Origin: Mesocricetibacter intestinalis
GTDB taxonomy: Bacteria; Pseudomonadota; Gammaproteobacteria; Enterobacterales; Pasteurellaceae
Direction: 5' to 3'
Assembly: GCF_004363295.1 (NCBI RefSeq)
Contig: NZ_SNYQ01000003.1
Coordinates: 246,853-310,852, forward strand
DNA: 64,000 nt
The stretch's first letter is position 1, and every line of letters starts with the position of its first letter. Positions 8,216 through 17,144 of this stretch are shown here, in pieces. The translations under genes were made by a program, and so were the position numbers. The notes under the pieces are model-generated. The model worked only from the letters and a program-made list of their open reading frames with translations. It was not told the origin of the DNA and did not search any database.

Positions 8216-9373
8216 CTAACCCTGATTAATTAAAAACCCTTTGATTTTCGGCGGAATAATCAATAATGCCGAAGCGGAAACCGCAGCCATGGTCCAGAAT
8301 GCCGCAGAAGGAGAAAGGGCAAAAATCGCACCGCCCAAGGCGGTAAACAGAGCAACAGCGGCACAGGTTGCAAAACCGTTATATAGTCCCTGCAGTTTTA
8401 CCATGGTATGCTGCGGGCGAGTGGTGATATAACGCATCACCGCATAATGGCACAGCGCATAACTCAAGCTATGCAAGGTTTGAAAGCAAGCGATCAGCCA
8501 CAGGCTCTCGCCGTAACCGAATACCAACCAGCGTACGCAGGTTGCCGCCGCAGATAAATACAATAATGCGCTAACTCGCCAATGTTTAAACAGTTTTGTG
8601 GAAAAGAAAAATAATAGAATTTCCGCCACTACGCTCAGCCCCCACAGCAAGCTGGTACTTTGTACTGAAAAACCGAGCTCGGTCCAGTAAATCACGCTAT
8701 AACCGTAATAAACCGCATGTGAACCCTGAATCAGCGAAGCTGCAATCAGCAAACGTAACACCACCGGATCTTTCAATAAGCTGAAAAATCCGCCCGTACT
8801 TTGAGCAGCATGGTTTTCATCCGCCGGCAATATGGCGGGGGTCGGTACTTGCAATAAGCTGTACAAAAATAAAAGAGCGGTCAAAATCCAGACAATATTT
8901 TGTTCGCCGAATATGCCTATGGCGTTACCGAATAGGGTAACGCCAACTACAAAAGCGGCGGAGCCGATTAAACGTACCTTGCCGTAATCCAGACCAATTT
9001 GTCGTTGCCAGGTGGTGGCAAGGGTATCCCCTAGGGGAATACCCACAGAATTCACCATAGCAAACAGCATAATCACCGGTAGTAACAGATAAATCTGTTG
9101 TGCCGAAAGGCCGATAATCACCATCAGCAAGGCACTGAGCAGAGCAAAAATTCTTAATCCGGCAGGCAAATGGGCGGCCTTTTTCACCAAGGCGGCAAAA
9201 TAAATTCCGCCGATAAAACGAAAAACATAGGATAATGCCAGAATCAACCCGATTAACTCTTCACCGTACTGCAAGGATTTCAACCAAACCGGAAAAAAGG
9301 GAACAAAAACGCCATAAGCACAAAAATAACCGAAAAAGCTTAAAGCCATCCAGGTAAAAGGAGATATGCGCAT
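8216..9373 (-). CDS. Major facilitator transporter, HcaT-like
   Basis: Twelve-helix MFS protein of 385 residues. It aligns by eye with E. coli HcaT (3-phenylpropionate permease family): the N-terminal MALSFFGYFCAYGVFVPFFPVWLKSL, then DTLATTWQRQIGLDYGKVRLIGSAAF and GSHAVYYGYSVIYW. Its ATG overlaps the proC stop by one base (TGATG), so it is translationally coupled to proC. Its position next to proC is like that in H. influenzae. The substrate is unknown; aromatic-acid degradation genes are not seen nearby, so the HcaT name should not be read as function. Confidence 0.82.
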   Translation of the reverse strand: MRISPFTWMALSFFGYFCAYGVFVPFFPVWLKSLQYGEELIGLILALSYVFRFIGGIYFAALVKKAAHLPAGLRIFALLSALLMVIIGLSAQQIYLLLPVIMLFAMVNSVGIPLGDTLATTWQRQIGLDYGKVRLIGSAAFVVGVTLFGNAIGIFGEQNIVWILTALLFLYSLLQVPTPAILPADENHAAQSTGGFFSLLKDPVVLRLLIAASLIQGSHAVYYGYSVIYWTELGFSVQSTSLLWGLSVVAEILLFFFSTKLFKHWRVSALLYLSAAATCVRWLVFGYGESLWLIACFQTLHSLSYALCHYAVMRYITTRPQHTMVKLQGLYNGFATCAAVALFTALGGAIFALSPSAAFWTMAAVSASALLIIPPKIKGFLINQG

Positions 9374-10188
9374 CAGAACAATTTTTCCATTTCCTGTGAA
9401 CGGGCGATACAGGCTGCCATGGCCTGTTTTACCATATCATCAAGCCCGCAACGGTTAAACACCGCCAAGGCCGCCGCCGTAGTGCCGCCTTTTGAGGTTA
9501 CGTTTTCACGCAACAGAGATAAGGAGATCTGCGGATTCTGCTCCGCCATTTTAGCCGCACCTAATGCGGACTGCTGAACCAACAAGCGCGCCATATTCTC
9601 ATCAATACCAGAATCCATCAACATAAGCTGCATCGCTTCCATAAATGCAAAAAAGTATGCCGGGCTGGAACCGGAGGCCGCCGTGATCTTATGCATATCG
9701 GACTCCTGCGCCAGCCAACAGGTTTTTCCTACCGCCGCCAGTAAAGCTTCGGCAAAATCTTTTAAATCCTGCGCCAGCGAAGGTGCGGCAAATAACCCCG
9801 ACATTCCGGCGGAAACCAGAGCCGGTGTATTCGGCATCACTCGGACAATATTAGCCGCCGAAGGTAATAAATCATGCAGCCTTTGTAGCGAGATAGCGGC
9901 GGCGATGGAAATCAACAACTTATGGCTGAAATCCACCGCCTGTAACGGCAAACAGACAGCCTCCATCATCTGCGGTTTTACCGCTAGCAGGACAACTTCC
10001 GCTCGGATTGCCGCCTCAATATTATTATCGGAAACCATTATCCCTCGGGCGGCAAAAATATCACGCCGGGAAGGATTAGGATCGCAAACCATCAGTTTAT
10101 GGGCCGGATATCCCTGTTGTAACAGTCCGAATATAATGGCCTGCGCCATATTACCGCCGCCGATAAAAGTGATGAATTTATGCTGCAT
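9373..10188 (-). CDS. proC: Pyrroline-5-carboxylate reductase
   Basis: Last step of proline synthesis, NAD(P)H reduction of pyrroline-5-carboxylate, in the cytosol. Length is 271 residues, normal for ProC. The N-terminal dinucleotide motif is FIGGGNMAQAII. The family signature near residues 230-255 (LRENVTSKGGTTAAALAVF) is present, as is VRVMPNTPALVSAGMSG near residue 115. It is divergent from rdgC and co-transcribed with the downstream MFS gene. Confidence 0.95.
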   Translation of the reverse strand: MQHKFITFIGGGNMAQAIIFGLLQQGYPAHKLMVCDPNPSRRDIFAARGIMVSDNNIEAAIRAEVVLLAVKPQMMEAVCLPLQAVDFSHKLLISIAAAISLQRLHDLLPSAANIVRVMPNTPALVSAGMSGLFAAPSLAQDLKDFAEALLAAVGKTCWLAQESDMHKITAASGSSPAYFFAFMEAMQLMLMDSGIDENMARLLVQQSALGAAKMAEQNPQISLSLLRENVTSKGGTTAAALAVFNRCGLDDMVKQAMAACIARSQEMEKLF

Positions 10189-10322
10189 AACGCCCCTCTC
10201 GTCCTAATCTCCCATTGCCCGAGCCTATACTCGGCCGCCCTTTTTAATCAGGGCATTTTACTCCCTTTAAGCGGGAATTGATAGCATAGCGCCTCGCTGC
10301 AAAAGCAATAGAATAAGAGAAG

Positions 10323-10357
10323 ATCCGCAAGTGCGGTGTTTTTTCAGCGGATTTTTT
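10323..10357 (+). other. Overlapping hairpins with uptake signal in the rdgC upstream region
   Basis: CCGC-AAGT-GCGG (10325-10336) is followed by TGTTTTTT. Alternatively ATCCGC (10323-10328) can pair with GCGGAT (10347-10352), which is followed by TTTTTC. The two share an arm, so they are mutually exclusive terminator-like structures. The loop of the first contains an uptake signal (core 10329-10337). Confidence 0.45.
10329..10337 (+). repeat. DNA uptake signal
   Basis: Perfect core in the proC-rdgC divergent intergenic region. Confidence 0.85.
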
Positions 10358-10456
10358 CTACCTAAGGTTTGCTGCAAGTTATGCGGATTCCGTATCCGAA
10401 TTAAGGTACAATACAGTCCGGCATAAATTTACTCGTTTACATCACAAGGAGCAGAA

Positions 10457-11365
10457 ATGTATTGGTTTAAAAACGCCATGATTTACCGCCTGACCAAAAC
10501 CCTGGACTGGGCGCCCGACGCCCTGCAGCAAAAACTGGCGTCATGCGCTTATCATCCCTGCAATCAGTCGGATATGAGCAAATTTGGTTGGAATGCGCCT
10601 TTACGCGGCTCAGAATTATTGTATTTTACGGTAGGAAAGCAGATTTTATTGTTGGCTCATAAAGAAGAAAAAATCTTACCGGCCCATGTGGTTAAACGCG
10701 AACTGGAAAACCGTATCCATCAATTGGAACAGAAAGAAAACCGCAAACTGAAAAAAACCGAAAAACAGGCGCTGAAAGAAGATGTAATTTCCGTCCTACT
10801 GCCGCGAGCATTCAGCAAAAATCAGCAAACCGCCCTCTGGATCGACGGTGAAAATAACCTGATTTATGTGGATGCAGCTTCGGCCAAACGAGCGGAAGAA
10901 GCGCTGGGATTATTGCGTAAATCCCTCGGTTCCCTGCCTGTCGTTCCTCTGGCTTTCGCTACGGAACCTAGCGCAGTAATGACAAACTGGTTAAAAGAAC
11001 AAAATATTCCCGCCTGGCTGACCCCTTTGGAAGAAGCAGAACTGCGCAGCACAGAAGACAAAGGCATTATCCGCTGTAAACAGCAGGCATTGGACAGCGA
11101 CGAAATTTTCTCGCATCTGCAAGCGGGCAAAATCGTTACCAAGCTGGCGCTGGACTGGGACGAACACCTAAGCTTTCTTCTCGCCGAAGACGGCAGCCTA
11201 AAACGGCTAAAATTCGCCGATATGATCCGAGAAAAAAACGATGATATTTTGAAAGAGGATTTTGCCCAGCGCTTTGATGCGGATTTCGTATTGATGAGCG
11301 GAGAACTGTCGAAACTAACCGAGAATCTGCTGGATACCTTCGGCGGAGAAAAACAGCGCTTATGA
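10457..11365 (+). CDS. rdgC: Recombination-associated protein RdgC
   Basis: Nucleoid-associated, ring-forming dsDNA-binding protein of 302 residues that limits RecA-mediated exchange (family knowledge). The start MYWFKNAMIYRLTK and the internal TPLEEAELRSTEDKGIIRCKQQ and ALDWDEHLSFLL segments are hallmarks of RdgC. AAGGAG lies 7 nt before the ATG. It is monocistronic, divergent from proC and convergent with hda. A possible -10 TACAAT is at 10407-10412. Confidence 0.95.
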   Translation: MYWFKNAMIYRLTKTLDWAPDALQQKLASCAYHPCNQSDMSKFGWNAPLRGSELLYFTVGKQILLLAHKEEKILPAHVVKRELENRIHQLEQKENRKLKKTEKQALKEDVISVLLPRAFSKNQQTALWIDGENNLIYVDAASAKRAEEALGLLRKSLGSLPVVPLAFATEPSAVMTNWLKEQNIPAWLTPLEEAELRSTEDKGIIRCKQQALDSDEIFSHLQAGKIVTKLALDWDEHLSFLLAEDGSLKRLKFADMIREKNDDILKEDFAQRFDADFVLMSGELSKLTENLLDTFGGEKQRL

Positions 11366-11388
11366 TTTTACCCTTTTTCGTGATTATC

Positions 11389-11436
11389 GGGAACGTCGTA
11401 CCGGCGTTCCCGCCCGGGGAGTAAAATTCCCTTTTT
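11389..11436 (+). terminator. Possible terminator after rdgC
   Basis: GGGAACG pairs with CGTTCCC (11389-11411), then a second small GGGA/TCCC hairpin (11417-11431) is followed by TTTTT. The stems are weak, so confidence is low. Confidence 0.35.
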
Positions 11437-11518
11437 ATCGCTCTCGGCCAGACCTTGAAAAAAGCGCACTCTGCCGCAACGAATATTTAAGCGCATTCTT
11501 GTGCAAGCGCTGTTCCTG

Positions 11519-12217
11519 TTATAATCCCAGAGTTTCCTTTACAAAGGGAATTGTCAACTTACGCTGCGCCTGCAAAGAGGCTTTATCCAGCCGCAACAGT
11601 GCCTCAAACAGGGTTTTCATATCCCGCTTCAGGCGTTTAAGCAGAAAGCTCGCCGTTTCATCGGGCAACTCGATACCCCGTCGGCGGGCGTCCTGTTGTA
11701 AGGCCCGAATTTTTTGCTCGTCATTCAATTCATGCAGCTGATAAATCTCGCCCCACATTAAGCGCGAGGCTAAATCCGGCAATTCTACGGGTAAGGCATG
11801 AGGTGATTGCAGCGCACTGATCAGCAATAGGGTACGGCCTCCCTCTTTGATACGGTTAAATAAATCGAAAATAGCAATTTCCCATTCCGGCTGACCGACC
11901 ACCGCCTGTAAATCGTCCAGACATACGGCGTCTTGGCGCTCCAGATTTTCCAGTACTGCGGGAGAAAAATAACGGGATTTACTCAGAGGGACATAAATGG
12001 CGGGGCGCCCTTCCGTCAACACCCGGTTAGAAATGGCTTTGAGCAAATGGCTTTTACCACAGCTTCTCGTGCCCCAGAGATAAAAAAACTGTTGTTCGGT
12101 TTTTTCCAGATTTTTAAGTAAAGAAGCGAGCAGCAAACTGTTGCCGCCGACAAAAAAATTATCAAGACTATCGTCATCAATTTGATGAATAGGTAACGGA
12201 AGTTGGTTATCTAACAA
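11519..12217 (-). CDS. hda: DnaA regulatory inactivator Hda (non-ATG start)
   Basis: AAA+ protein of 232 residues that, with the beta clamp, stimulates hydrolysis of DnaA-bound ATP and prevents re-initiation of replication. The N-terminal QLPLPI is the clamp-binding motif. Walker A is WGTRSCGKSHLLK near residues 48-60 and Walker B is AVCLDDLQ. The frame contains no ATG before the Walker A motif. The best start is TTG at 12217, with AGGA upstream. E. coli hda also uses a non-AUG start (CUG). It lies downstream of uraA on the same strand, after a strong terminator. Confidence 0.92.
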   Translation of the reverse strand: MLDNQLPLPIHQIDDDSLDNFFVGGNSLLLASLLKNLEKTEQQFFYLWGTRSCGKSHLLKAISNRVLTEGRPAIYVPLSKSRYFSPAVLENLERQDAVCLDDLQAVVGQPEWEIAIFDLFNRIKEGGRTLLLISALQSPHALPVELPDLASRLMWGEIYQLHELNDEQKIRALQQDARRRGIELPDETASFLLKRLKRDMKTLFEALLRLDKASLQAQRKLTIPFVKETLGL

Positions 12218-12297
12218 AAAAATATCCTGAAGTCTGCATTAAAATAGCCACGCCTTTAGCGTGCGGCTTTGATATTCAAAAAAACCGTTTGATTTCC

Positions 12298-12306
12298 ACC
12301 GCACTT
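12298..12306 (-). repeat. DNA uptake signal
   Basis: Perfect reverse core between uraA and hda. Confidence 0.85.
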
Positions 12307-12362
12307 TCCCCCTATCAGCGCCTTATCTGAGAATGAATAGAGGACGGTTTCGAATATAGCCG

Positions 12363-12400
12363 AAAAAATCGGGCTTAAAAAGCACTAAGCCCGATTTTTT
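12363..12400 (-). terminator. Terminator after uraA
   Basis: A 15-bp perfect stem, AAAAAATCGGGCTTA (12363-12377) with its complement at 12386-12400 and an 8-nt loop. A and T runs on either side make it bidirectional. It separates upp-uraA from hda. Confidence 0.85.
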
Positions 12401-12405
12401 ATTAA

Positions 12406-13653
12406 TTATTCTTCAATAACTTGATTCTTCGCTTTCGGCAAAATCAAATTCAATATAATGGCAACCACGGCACACAGGCTGATGCCTTTTAATGAAATTT
12501 CACCGAAATTCACGAACATTCCGCCGATACCGAATGTCATGACCACGGAAATAATACACAGATTACGCGCTTCGGTAACATCCACCTTGCCGCGAATCAA
12601 GGTACTCATTCCGACTACGGCAATAGAGCCGAATACCAGCATCATAATTCCGCCCATAACAATGGTCGGAATAGTGGATAAAAAAGCGCCGACTTTACCG
12701 CAGAAGGAAATGGCAATGGCCCAAATCGCCGCCCAGGTCATAATATTCGGGTTGAAATTACGGGTCAGCATCACCGCACCGGTAACCTCCGCATAGGTGG
12801 TATTCGGCGGCCCGCCGATCAATGAAGCCGCCGCCGTCGCTACGCCGTCCCCCAACAAGGTACGATGCAGGCCCGGTTTTTTAATAAAATCTTTCCCGGT
12901 TACGGAACTGATCGCCATAATTCCGCCGACGTGCTCCACTGCCGGCGCAATGGCTATGGGCAGCAGATAGAGAATCGCTTCCAACTTAAATTCCGGTACG
13001 GTAAATTGCGGCAGGCTGAACCAAGGAGCGTCCAGTACCGGTTGGAAATCAATCACTCCTAACCACAGACACAGTATATAACCGACGGCAATGCCGAACA
13101 TAATTGGAATCAGCTTCATCATGCCTTTGGAAAATACGGCAACGATCAGGGTGGTAATTAACGTAACCATGGATACCAACACCGCATCGTTATACGAATA
13201 AGCGCTGTTTTTTCCCAGTGCCATATCTACCGCCACCGGAGCAAGCCCCATGCCGATAATAATAATCACCGGCCCGACCACCACCGGCGGAAAAATACGC
13301 TGCAGAGCTTCGGCGCCGCGTAATTTCACCAATAGGCTTAAAGCCACATATACCAAACCGGCAAAGGCCAGTCCGCCCATGGTTACCGCAACGCCCCAGG
13401 TTGCCACGCCGTACTGAATCGGCGCAATAAAGGCAAAAGAAGAGGCTAAAAAAATAGGAACCTGCTTACCCGTACAAAGTTGGAAAAGTAAGGTTCCTAT
13501 CCCCGCCGTTAACAAGGCGGTATTGGCGTCCAGTCCCGTAATCAGAGGAACCAGAACCAACGCCCCGAAGGCTACAAATAACATCTGTAAGCCGACAAAG
13601 GCTTGTTTTACGCTGCTTTGCGCCTGAGTCGGCGCCTGTGTCTGTGTTGTCAT
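12406..13653 (-). CDS. uraA: Uracil permease UraA
   Basis: Uracil:proton symporter of 415 residues in the NCS2 family, with 14 predicted membrane segments. Family motifs are visible: PIAIAPAVEHVGGI near residue 232, with the substrate-binding glutamate and histidine, and GGPPNTTYAEVTGAV near 280. It lies 44 nt after upp, so the salvage enzyme and permease form an operon. A strong terminator follows. It supplies external uracil to Upp. Confidence 0.95.
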   Translation of the reverse strand: MTTQTQAPTQAQSSVKQAFVGLQMLFVAFGALVLVPLITGLDANTALLTAGIGTLLFQLCTGKQVPIFLASSFAFIAPIQYGVATWGVAVTMGGLAFAGLVYVALSLLVKLRGAEALQRIFPPVVVGPVIIIIGMGLAPVAVDMALGKNSAYSYNDAVLVSMVTLITTLIVAVFSKGMMKLIPIMFGIAVGYILCLWLGVIDFQPVLDAPWFSLPQFTVPEFKLEAILYLLPIAIAPAVEHVGGIMAISSVTGKDFIKKPGLHRTLLGDGVATAAASLIGGPPNTTYAEVTGAVMLTRNFNPNIMTWAAIWAIAISFCGKVGAFLSTIPTIVMGGIMMLVFGSIAVVGMSTLIRGKVDVTEARNLCIISVVMTFGIGGMFVNFGEISLKGISLCAVVAIILNLILPKAKNQVIEE

Positions 13654-13697
13654 TTTAAGTTTTAACTCGCTGATTAAATTAACTTGAAAAATTACGC

Positions 13698-14324
13698 TTA
13701 TTTAGTACCGAAAATTTTATCGCCCGCGTCGCCTAAACCCGGAATAATATAGCCGTTTTCATTTAAATGGCTATCTACGGAAGCGGTATATACTTCAATA
13801 TCCGGATGAGCTTTTTCCAGAGCTTTAATCCCTTCCGGCGCCGCAACCAAAATCAGAACTTTAATTTGTTTGCAGCCTTTTTGTTTTAACAAATCTATGG
13901 TGGCAATCATCGAACCGCCGGTGGCCAACATAGGATCCACAACAATAGCTAAGCGCTCTTCCAGATCACTGGCCAGTTTTTGGAAATAAGGCACGGGCTC
14001 CAGGGTTTCTTCATCACGATACATTCCCACAACGCTGATACGCGCACTCGGAATATGTTCCAAAACGCCGTCCATCATACCTAAACCCGCACGTAAAATA
14101 GGTACTACGGTAACTTTTTTGCCCTTAATCCGCTCCACTTCCGCTGGACCGCACCAACCTTCGATCGTTACGGTTTCCGTTTCCAAATCCGAGGTGGCTT
14201 CGTAAGTCAGCAAACTGCCCACTTCCGTTGCCAATTCGCGAAACGCTTTAGTGCTAACGTCGGCGGCACGCATTAAGCCTAATTTATGTTTCACCAAAGG
14301 GTGTTTAACTTCGACAAGTTTCAT
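13698..14324 (-). CDS. upp: Uracil phosphoribosyltransferase
   Basis: Cytosolic salvage enzyme of 208 residues making UMP from uracil and PRPP. The PRPP-binding loop [12 protein letters not shown] is at about 127-138. The uracil-binding C-terminal [17 protein letters not shown] is intact. The ATG is preceded by AAAGGAA. It is the first gene of upp-uraA; its promoter must lie in the 411-bp gap shared divergently with grcA. Confidence 0.96.
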   Translation of the reverse strand: MKLVEVKHPLVKHKLGLMRAADVSTKAFRELATEVGSLLTYEATSDLETETVTIEGWCGPAEVERIKGKKVTVVPILRAGLGMMDGVLEHIPSARISVVGMYRDEETLEPVPYFQKLASDLEERLAIVVDPMLATGGSMIATIDLLKQKGCKQIKVLILVAAPEGIKALEKAHPDIEVYTASVDSHLNENGYIIPGLGDAGDKIFGTK

Positions 14325-14596
14325 AGTCTATTCCTTTTCTTTGTTATTTTCGGACAAATCGTGGAATTTTAGAACGAAAGAAAATTATGTTCAATAAAGT
14401 ACGGGGATTTTTTATAAATTGTCGGCGTTCTGTCAAAATAAGCGGATAATTTCGACACAACAATATGGCGAAAATATACATAAAGTTTTAATCTATGCAT
14501 ATTATCCCTTCAGCGAATGACAACATAGCGACAGCGCCAAAATGTTAATTTAATGTTAAATAATTTTATTTAAGATTCAAAGACTCATAATAAATT

Positions 14597-14610
14597 TTGA
14601 CTAATATCAA
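14597..14610 (+). promoter_or_regulatory. Upstream FNR-like site of grcA
   Basis: TTGACTAATATCAA has the TTGA-N6-TCAA layout and differs from TTGATNNNNATCAA at one position. It is centred 42 bp (four helical turns) upstream of the proximal site. Confidence 0.65.
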
Positions 14611-14638
14611 TTTACCCAAAATGTTATAAAAATTTTAT

Positions 14639-14652
14639 TTGATCCCCCTCAA
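14639..14652 (+). promoter_or_regulatory. Promoter-proximal FNR-like site of grcA
   Basis: TTGATCCCCCTCAA differs from the FNR consensus at one position. Its centre (14645.5) is about 40 bp before the start expected from a -10-like TATTTT at 14673-14678, the class II activator position. Confidence 0.65.
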
Positions 14653-14735
14653 AAATAGTTGAAAAGATCAAATATTTTGATAGACTGCACAGCAATTAAA
14701 CGATTTATATTCATCCAGCCAAAGGGAGGCACTTT

Positions 14736-15119
14736 ATGATTAAAGGTATTCAGATTACTCAAGCTGCAAATGACAATTTATTAAATTCATTCTGGTTATT
14801 GGACAGCGATAAAGGCGAAGCCCGCTGCTTATGTGCCAAAGGTGAATTCAAAGAAGATCAGATCGTTGCTATCAGCGAATTAGGTCAAATCGAATATCGC
14901 GAATTACCTGTCGATGTAGCTCCGACGGTAAAAGTTGAAGGCGGTCAGCATCTGAATGTTAACGTATTACGTCGCGAAACCTTAGAAGATGCGGTAAAAC
15001 ACCCGGAAAACTATCCGCAGCTAACTATCCGCGTTTCAGGTTATGCCGTACGTTTCAATTCATTAACGCCGGAACAGCAGCGTGATGTTATTACCCGTAC
15101 TTTCACCGAAAGCCTGTAA
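14736..15119 (+). CDS. grcA: Autonomous glycyl radical cofactor GrcA (YfiD)
   Basis: Small protein of 127 residues that replaces the damaged C-terminus of pyruvate formate-lyase after oxygen exposure. The glycyl radical site is G102 in [13 protein letters not shown]. The C-terminal half is nearly identical to E. coli YfiD. GGGAGG lies just before the ATG. It has its own terminator and is followed by lepA. Tandem FNR-like boxes indicate anaerobic induction, as in E. coli. Confidence 0.97.
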   Translation: MIKGIQITQAANDNLLNSFWLLDSDKGEARCLCAKGEFKEDQIVAISELGQIEYRELPVDVAPTVKVEGGQHLNVNVLRRETLEDAVKHPENYPQLTIRVSGYAVRFNSLTPEQQRDVITRTFTESL

Positions 15120-15140
15120 TCGGATATTTAACTCAATGAC

Positions 15141-15169
15141 AAACCCCGGAATTCCGGGGTTTTGTTTTT
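15141..15169 (+). terminator. Terminator of grcA
   Basis: The palindrome AAACCCCGGAA/TTCCGGGGTTT (15141-15162) is followed directly by TTTGTTTTTG. Confidence 0.88.
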
Positions 15170-15336
15170 GTCGCTGTCGCTAAAAAGCCTTCCGCCCTGC
15201 GGATAAACTTCCGGCGCAAAAAATATTGCCGAAATCCACCGCTCTTTTACGCCCAAATATAGCGATTTTTAGCCTTTTCGGGTACAATCTTTCAGTTTGA
15301 TTTTATTTACTTTTAGCGGAACAACTTATTTATTTT

Positions 15337-17133
15337 ATGAAGAATATTCGTAACTTTTCAATTATCGCGCATATCGATCACGGCAAATCCACCTTATCGG
15401 ATCGTTTGATTCAAACCTGCGGCGGTCTGTCCGATCGCGAAATGGAAGAACAGGTACTGGATTCGATGGAGCTGGAACGCGAGCGCGGCATCACTATCAA
15501 AGCACAAAGCGTTACCCTGAACTACCGGGCTAAAAATGGCGAAGACTATCAGCTGAACTTTATCGATACCCCCGGACATGTCGACTTCTCCTATGAAGTT
15601 TCCCGCTCATTGGCGGCCTGTGAAGGGGCATTATTAGTGGTAGACGCCGGCCAAGGAGTTGAAGCCCAGACCTTGGCAAATTGCTACACCGCTATAGAAA
15701 TGAATCTGGAAGTGGTCCCCGTACTGAACAAAATTGACTTACCGGCGGCAGAACCGGAACGCGTAGCGGAAGAAATCGAGGATATCGTCGGCATCGACGC
15801 AATTGATGCGGTACGTTGCTCAGCCAAAACCGGCGTCGGTATTGAAGATGTACTGGAAGAAATCGTGGCCAAAATCCCCGCTCCGGAAGGGGATCCCGAA
15901 GCGCCGTTACAGGCATTGATTATTGATTCCTGGTTCGATAACTATCTCGGAGTGGTTTCTCTGGTACGAATTAAAAACGGAACCTTGCGCAAAGGGGATA
16001 AAATCAAAGTAATGTCTACCGCACAATCCTACAATGTGGATCGTCTCGGCATTTTCACCCCGAAACAGGTGGACACGCAGGTATTGAACTGCGGTGAAGT
16101 GGGTTGGTTGGTTTGTGCGATTAAAGATATTCTCGGGGCGCCGGTGGGTGATACCCTGACATTACACCATAAACCCGCCGCCGCCGCGCTACCGGGCTTT
16201 AAAAAGGTAAAACCTCAGGTCTACGCCGGGTTATTTCCAATCAGCTCCGATGACTACGAGGCTTTCCGCGACGCACTTGGCAAACTCAGCCTGAACGATG
16301 CCTCCCTATTCTATGAGCCGGAAAATTCCACGGCGCTCGGATTCGGCTTTCGCTGCGGTTTTCTCGGCCTGCTGCATATGGAGATTATTCAGGAACGTCT
16401 GGAACGGGAATATGATCTGGATCTGATCACCACTGCACCAACGGTTATTTATGAAGTGGAACTAACCAACGGCGAGGTAGTCTATGTAGACAGCCCGTCC
16501 AAGCTACCGCCGTTGAACAATATCGCCCAAATCCGCGAACCTATCGCCGAATGTAATATTCTGGTGCCTCAGGATTATCTGGGTAACGTAATTACGCTAT
16601 GCGTGGAAAAACGCGGCGTACAAACCAATATGGTATATCACGGTAATCAAATCGCCCTGACCTATGAAATTCCGATGGGCGAAGTGGTATTGGATTTCTT
16701 TGATCGGTTGAAATCCACCTCGCGCGGTTATGCTTCGCTGGATTACGGTTTTAAACTGTTCCGTGCGGCGGATATGGTGCGGGTGGATATTATGATTAAC
16801 GGCGAACGGGTCGATGCCCTGGCGTTAATCGTACATAAAGACAACGCCCCGTACCGCGGACGCGAACTGGTGGAAAAAATGAAGGAACTGATTCCCCGCC
16901 AGCAATTTGATATTGCGATTCAAGCCGCTATCGGAAACCATATTATCGCCCGTTCCACCGTAAAACAATTACGTAAGAACGTATTGGCAAAATGTTACGG
17001 CGGAGATGTCAGCCGTAAGAAAAAATTACTGCAAAAACAAAAAGAAGGTAAAAAACGAATGAAACAGTTAGGTAACGTCGAAGTACCTCAGGAAGCGTTT
17101 TTAGCCATTTTACACGTAGGAAAAGACAAATAA
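15337..17133 (+). CDS. lepA: Elongation factor 4 (LepA)
   Basis: Ribosome-associated translational GTPase of 598 residues (E. coli 599). The G1 motif AHIDHGKST is at 11-19, DTPGH is near 77, and NKID near 131. The C-terminal LepA-specific domain ends in a basic tail ([18 protein letters not shown]). It is first of lepA-lepB-rnc-era, with 11 nt before lepB. The order grcA-lepA-lepB-rnc-era matches H. influenzae HI0017-HI0013 from memory. Confidence 0.97.
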   Translation: MKNIRNFSIIAHIDHGKSTLSDRLIQTCGGLSDREMEEQVLDSMELERERGITIKAQSVTLNYRAKNGEDYQLNFIDTPGHVDFSYEVSRSLAACEGALLVVDAGQGVEAQTLANCYTAIEMNLEVVPVLNKIDLPAAEPERVAEEIEDIVGIDAIDAVRCSAKTGVGIEDVLEEIVAKIPAPEGDPEAPLQALIIDSWFDNYLGVVSLVRIKNGTLRKGDKIKVMSTAQSYNVDRLGIFTPKQVDTQVLNCGEVGWLVCAIKDILGAPVGDTLTLHHKPAAAALPGFKKVKPQVYAGLFPISSDDYEAFRDALGKLSLNDASLFYEPENSTALGFGFRCGFLGLLHMEIIQERLEREYDLDLITTAPTVIYEVELTNGEVVYVDSPSKLPPLNNIAQIREPIAECNILVPQDYLGNVITLCVEKRGVQTNMVYHGNQIALTYEIPMGEVVLDFFDRLKSTSRGYASLDYGFKLFRAADMVRVDIMINGERVDALALIVHKDNAPYRGRELVEKMKELIPRQQFDIAIQAAIGNHIIARSTVKQLRKNVLAKCYGGDVSRKKKLLQKQKEGKKRMKQLGNVEVPQEAFLAILHVGKDK

Positions 17134-17144
17134 GGAAAAAGGGA

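Larger units (their letters stand above)
14325..14735. other. 411-bp divergent intergenic region, upp / grcA
   Basis: AT-rich spacer holding the upp promoter (leftward) and the grcA promoter with two FNR-like boxes (rightward). I find no open reading frame or structured RNA in the rest. Confidence 0.6.

Noticed and set aside
9683..10207. Long plus-strand frame of 174 codons opposite proC
   Set aside because: Shadow of proC codon bias; it is low-complexity Ser/Ala-rich and has no homologous features.
14659..14671. Third FNR-like site TTGAAAAGATCAA before grcA
   Set aside because: The half-sites are 5 bp apart instead of 6, so it does not fit the FNR dimer spacing.
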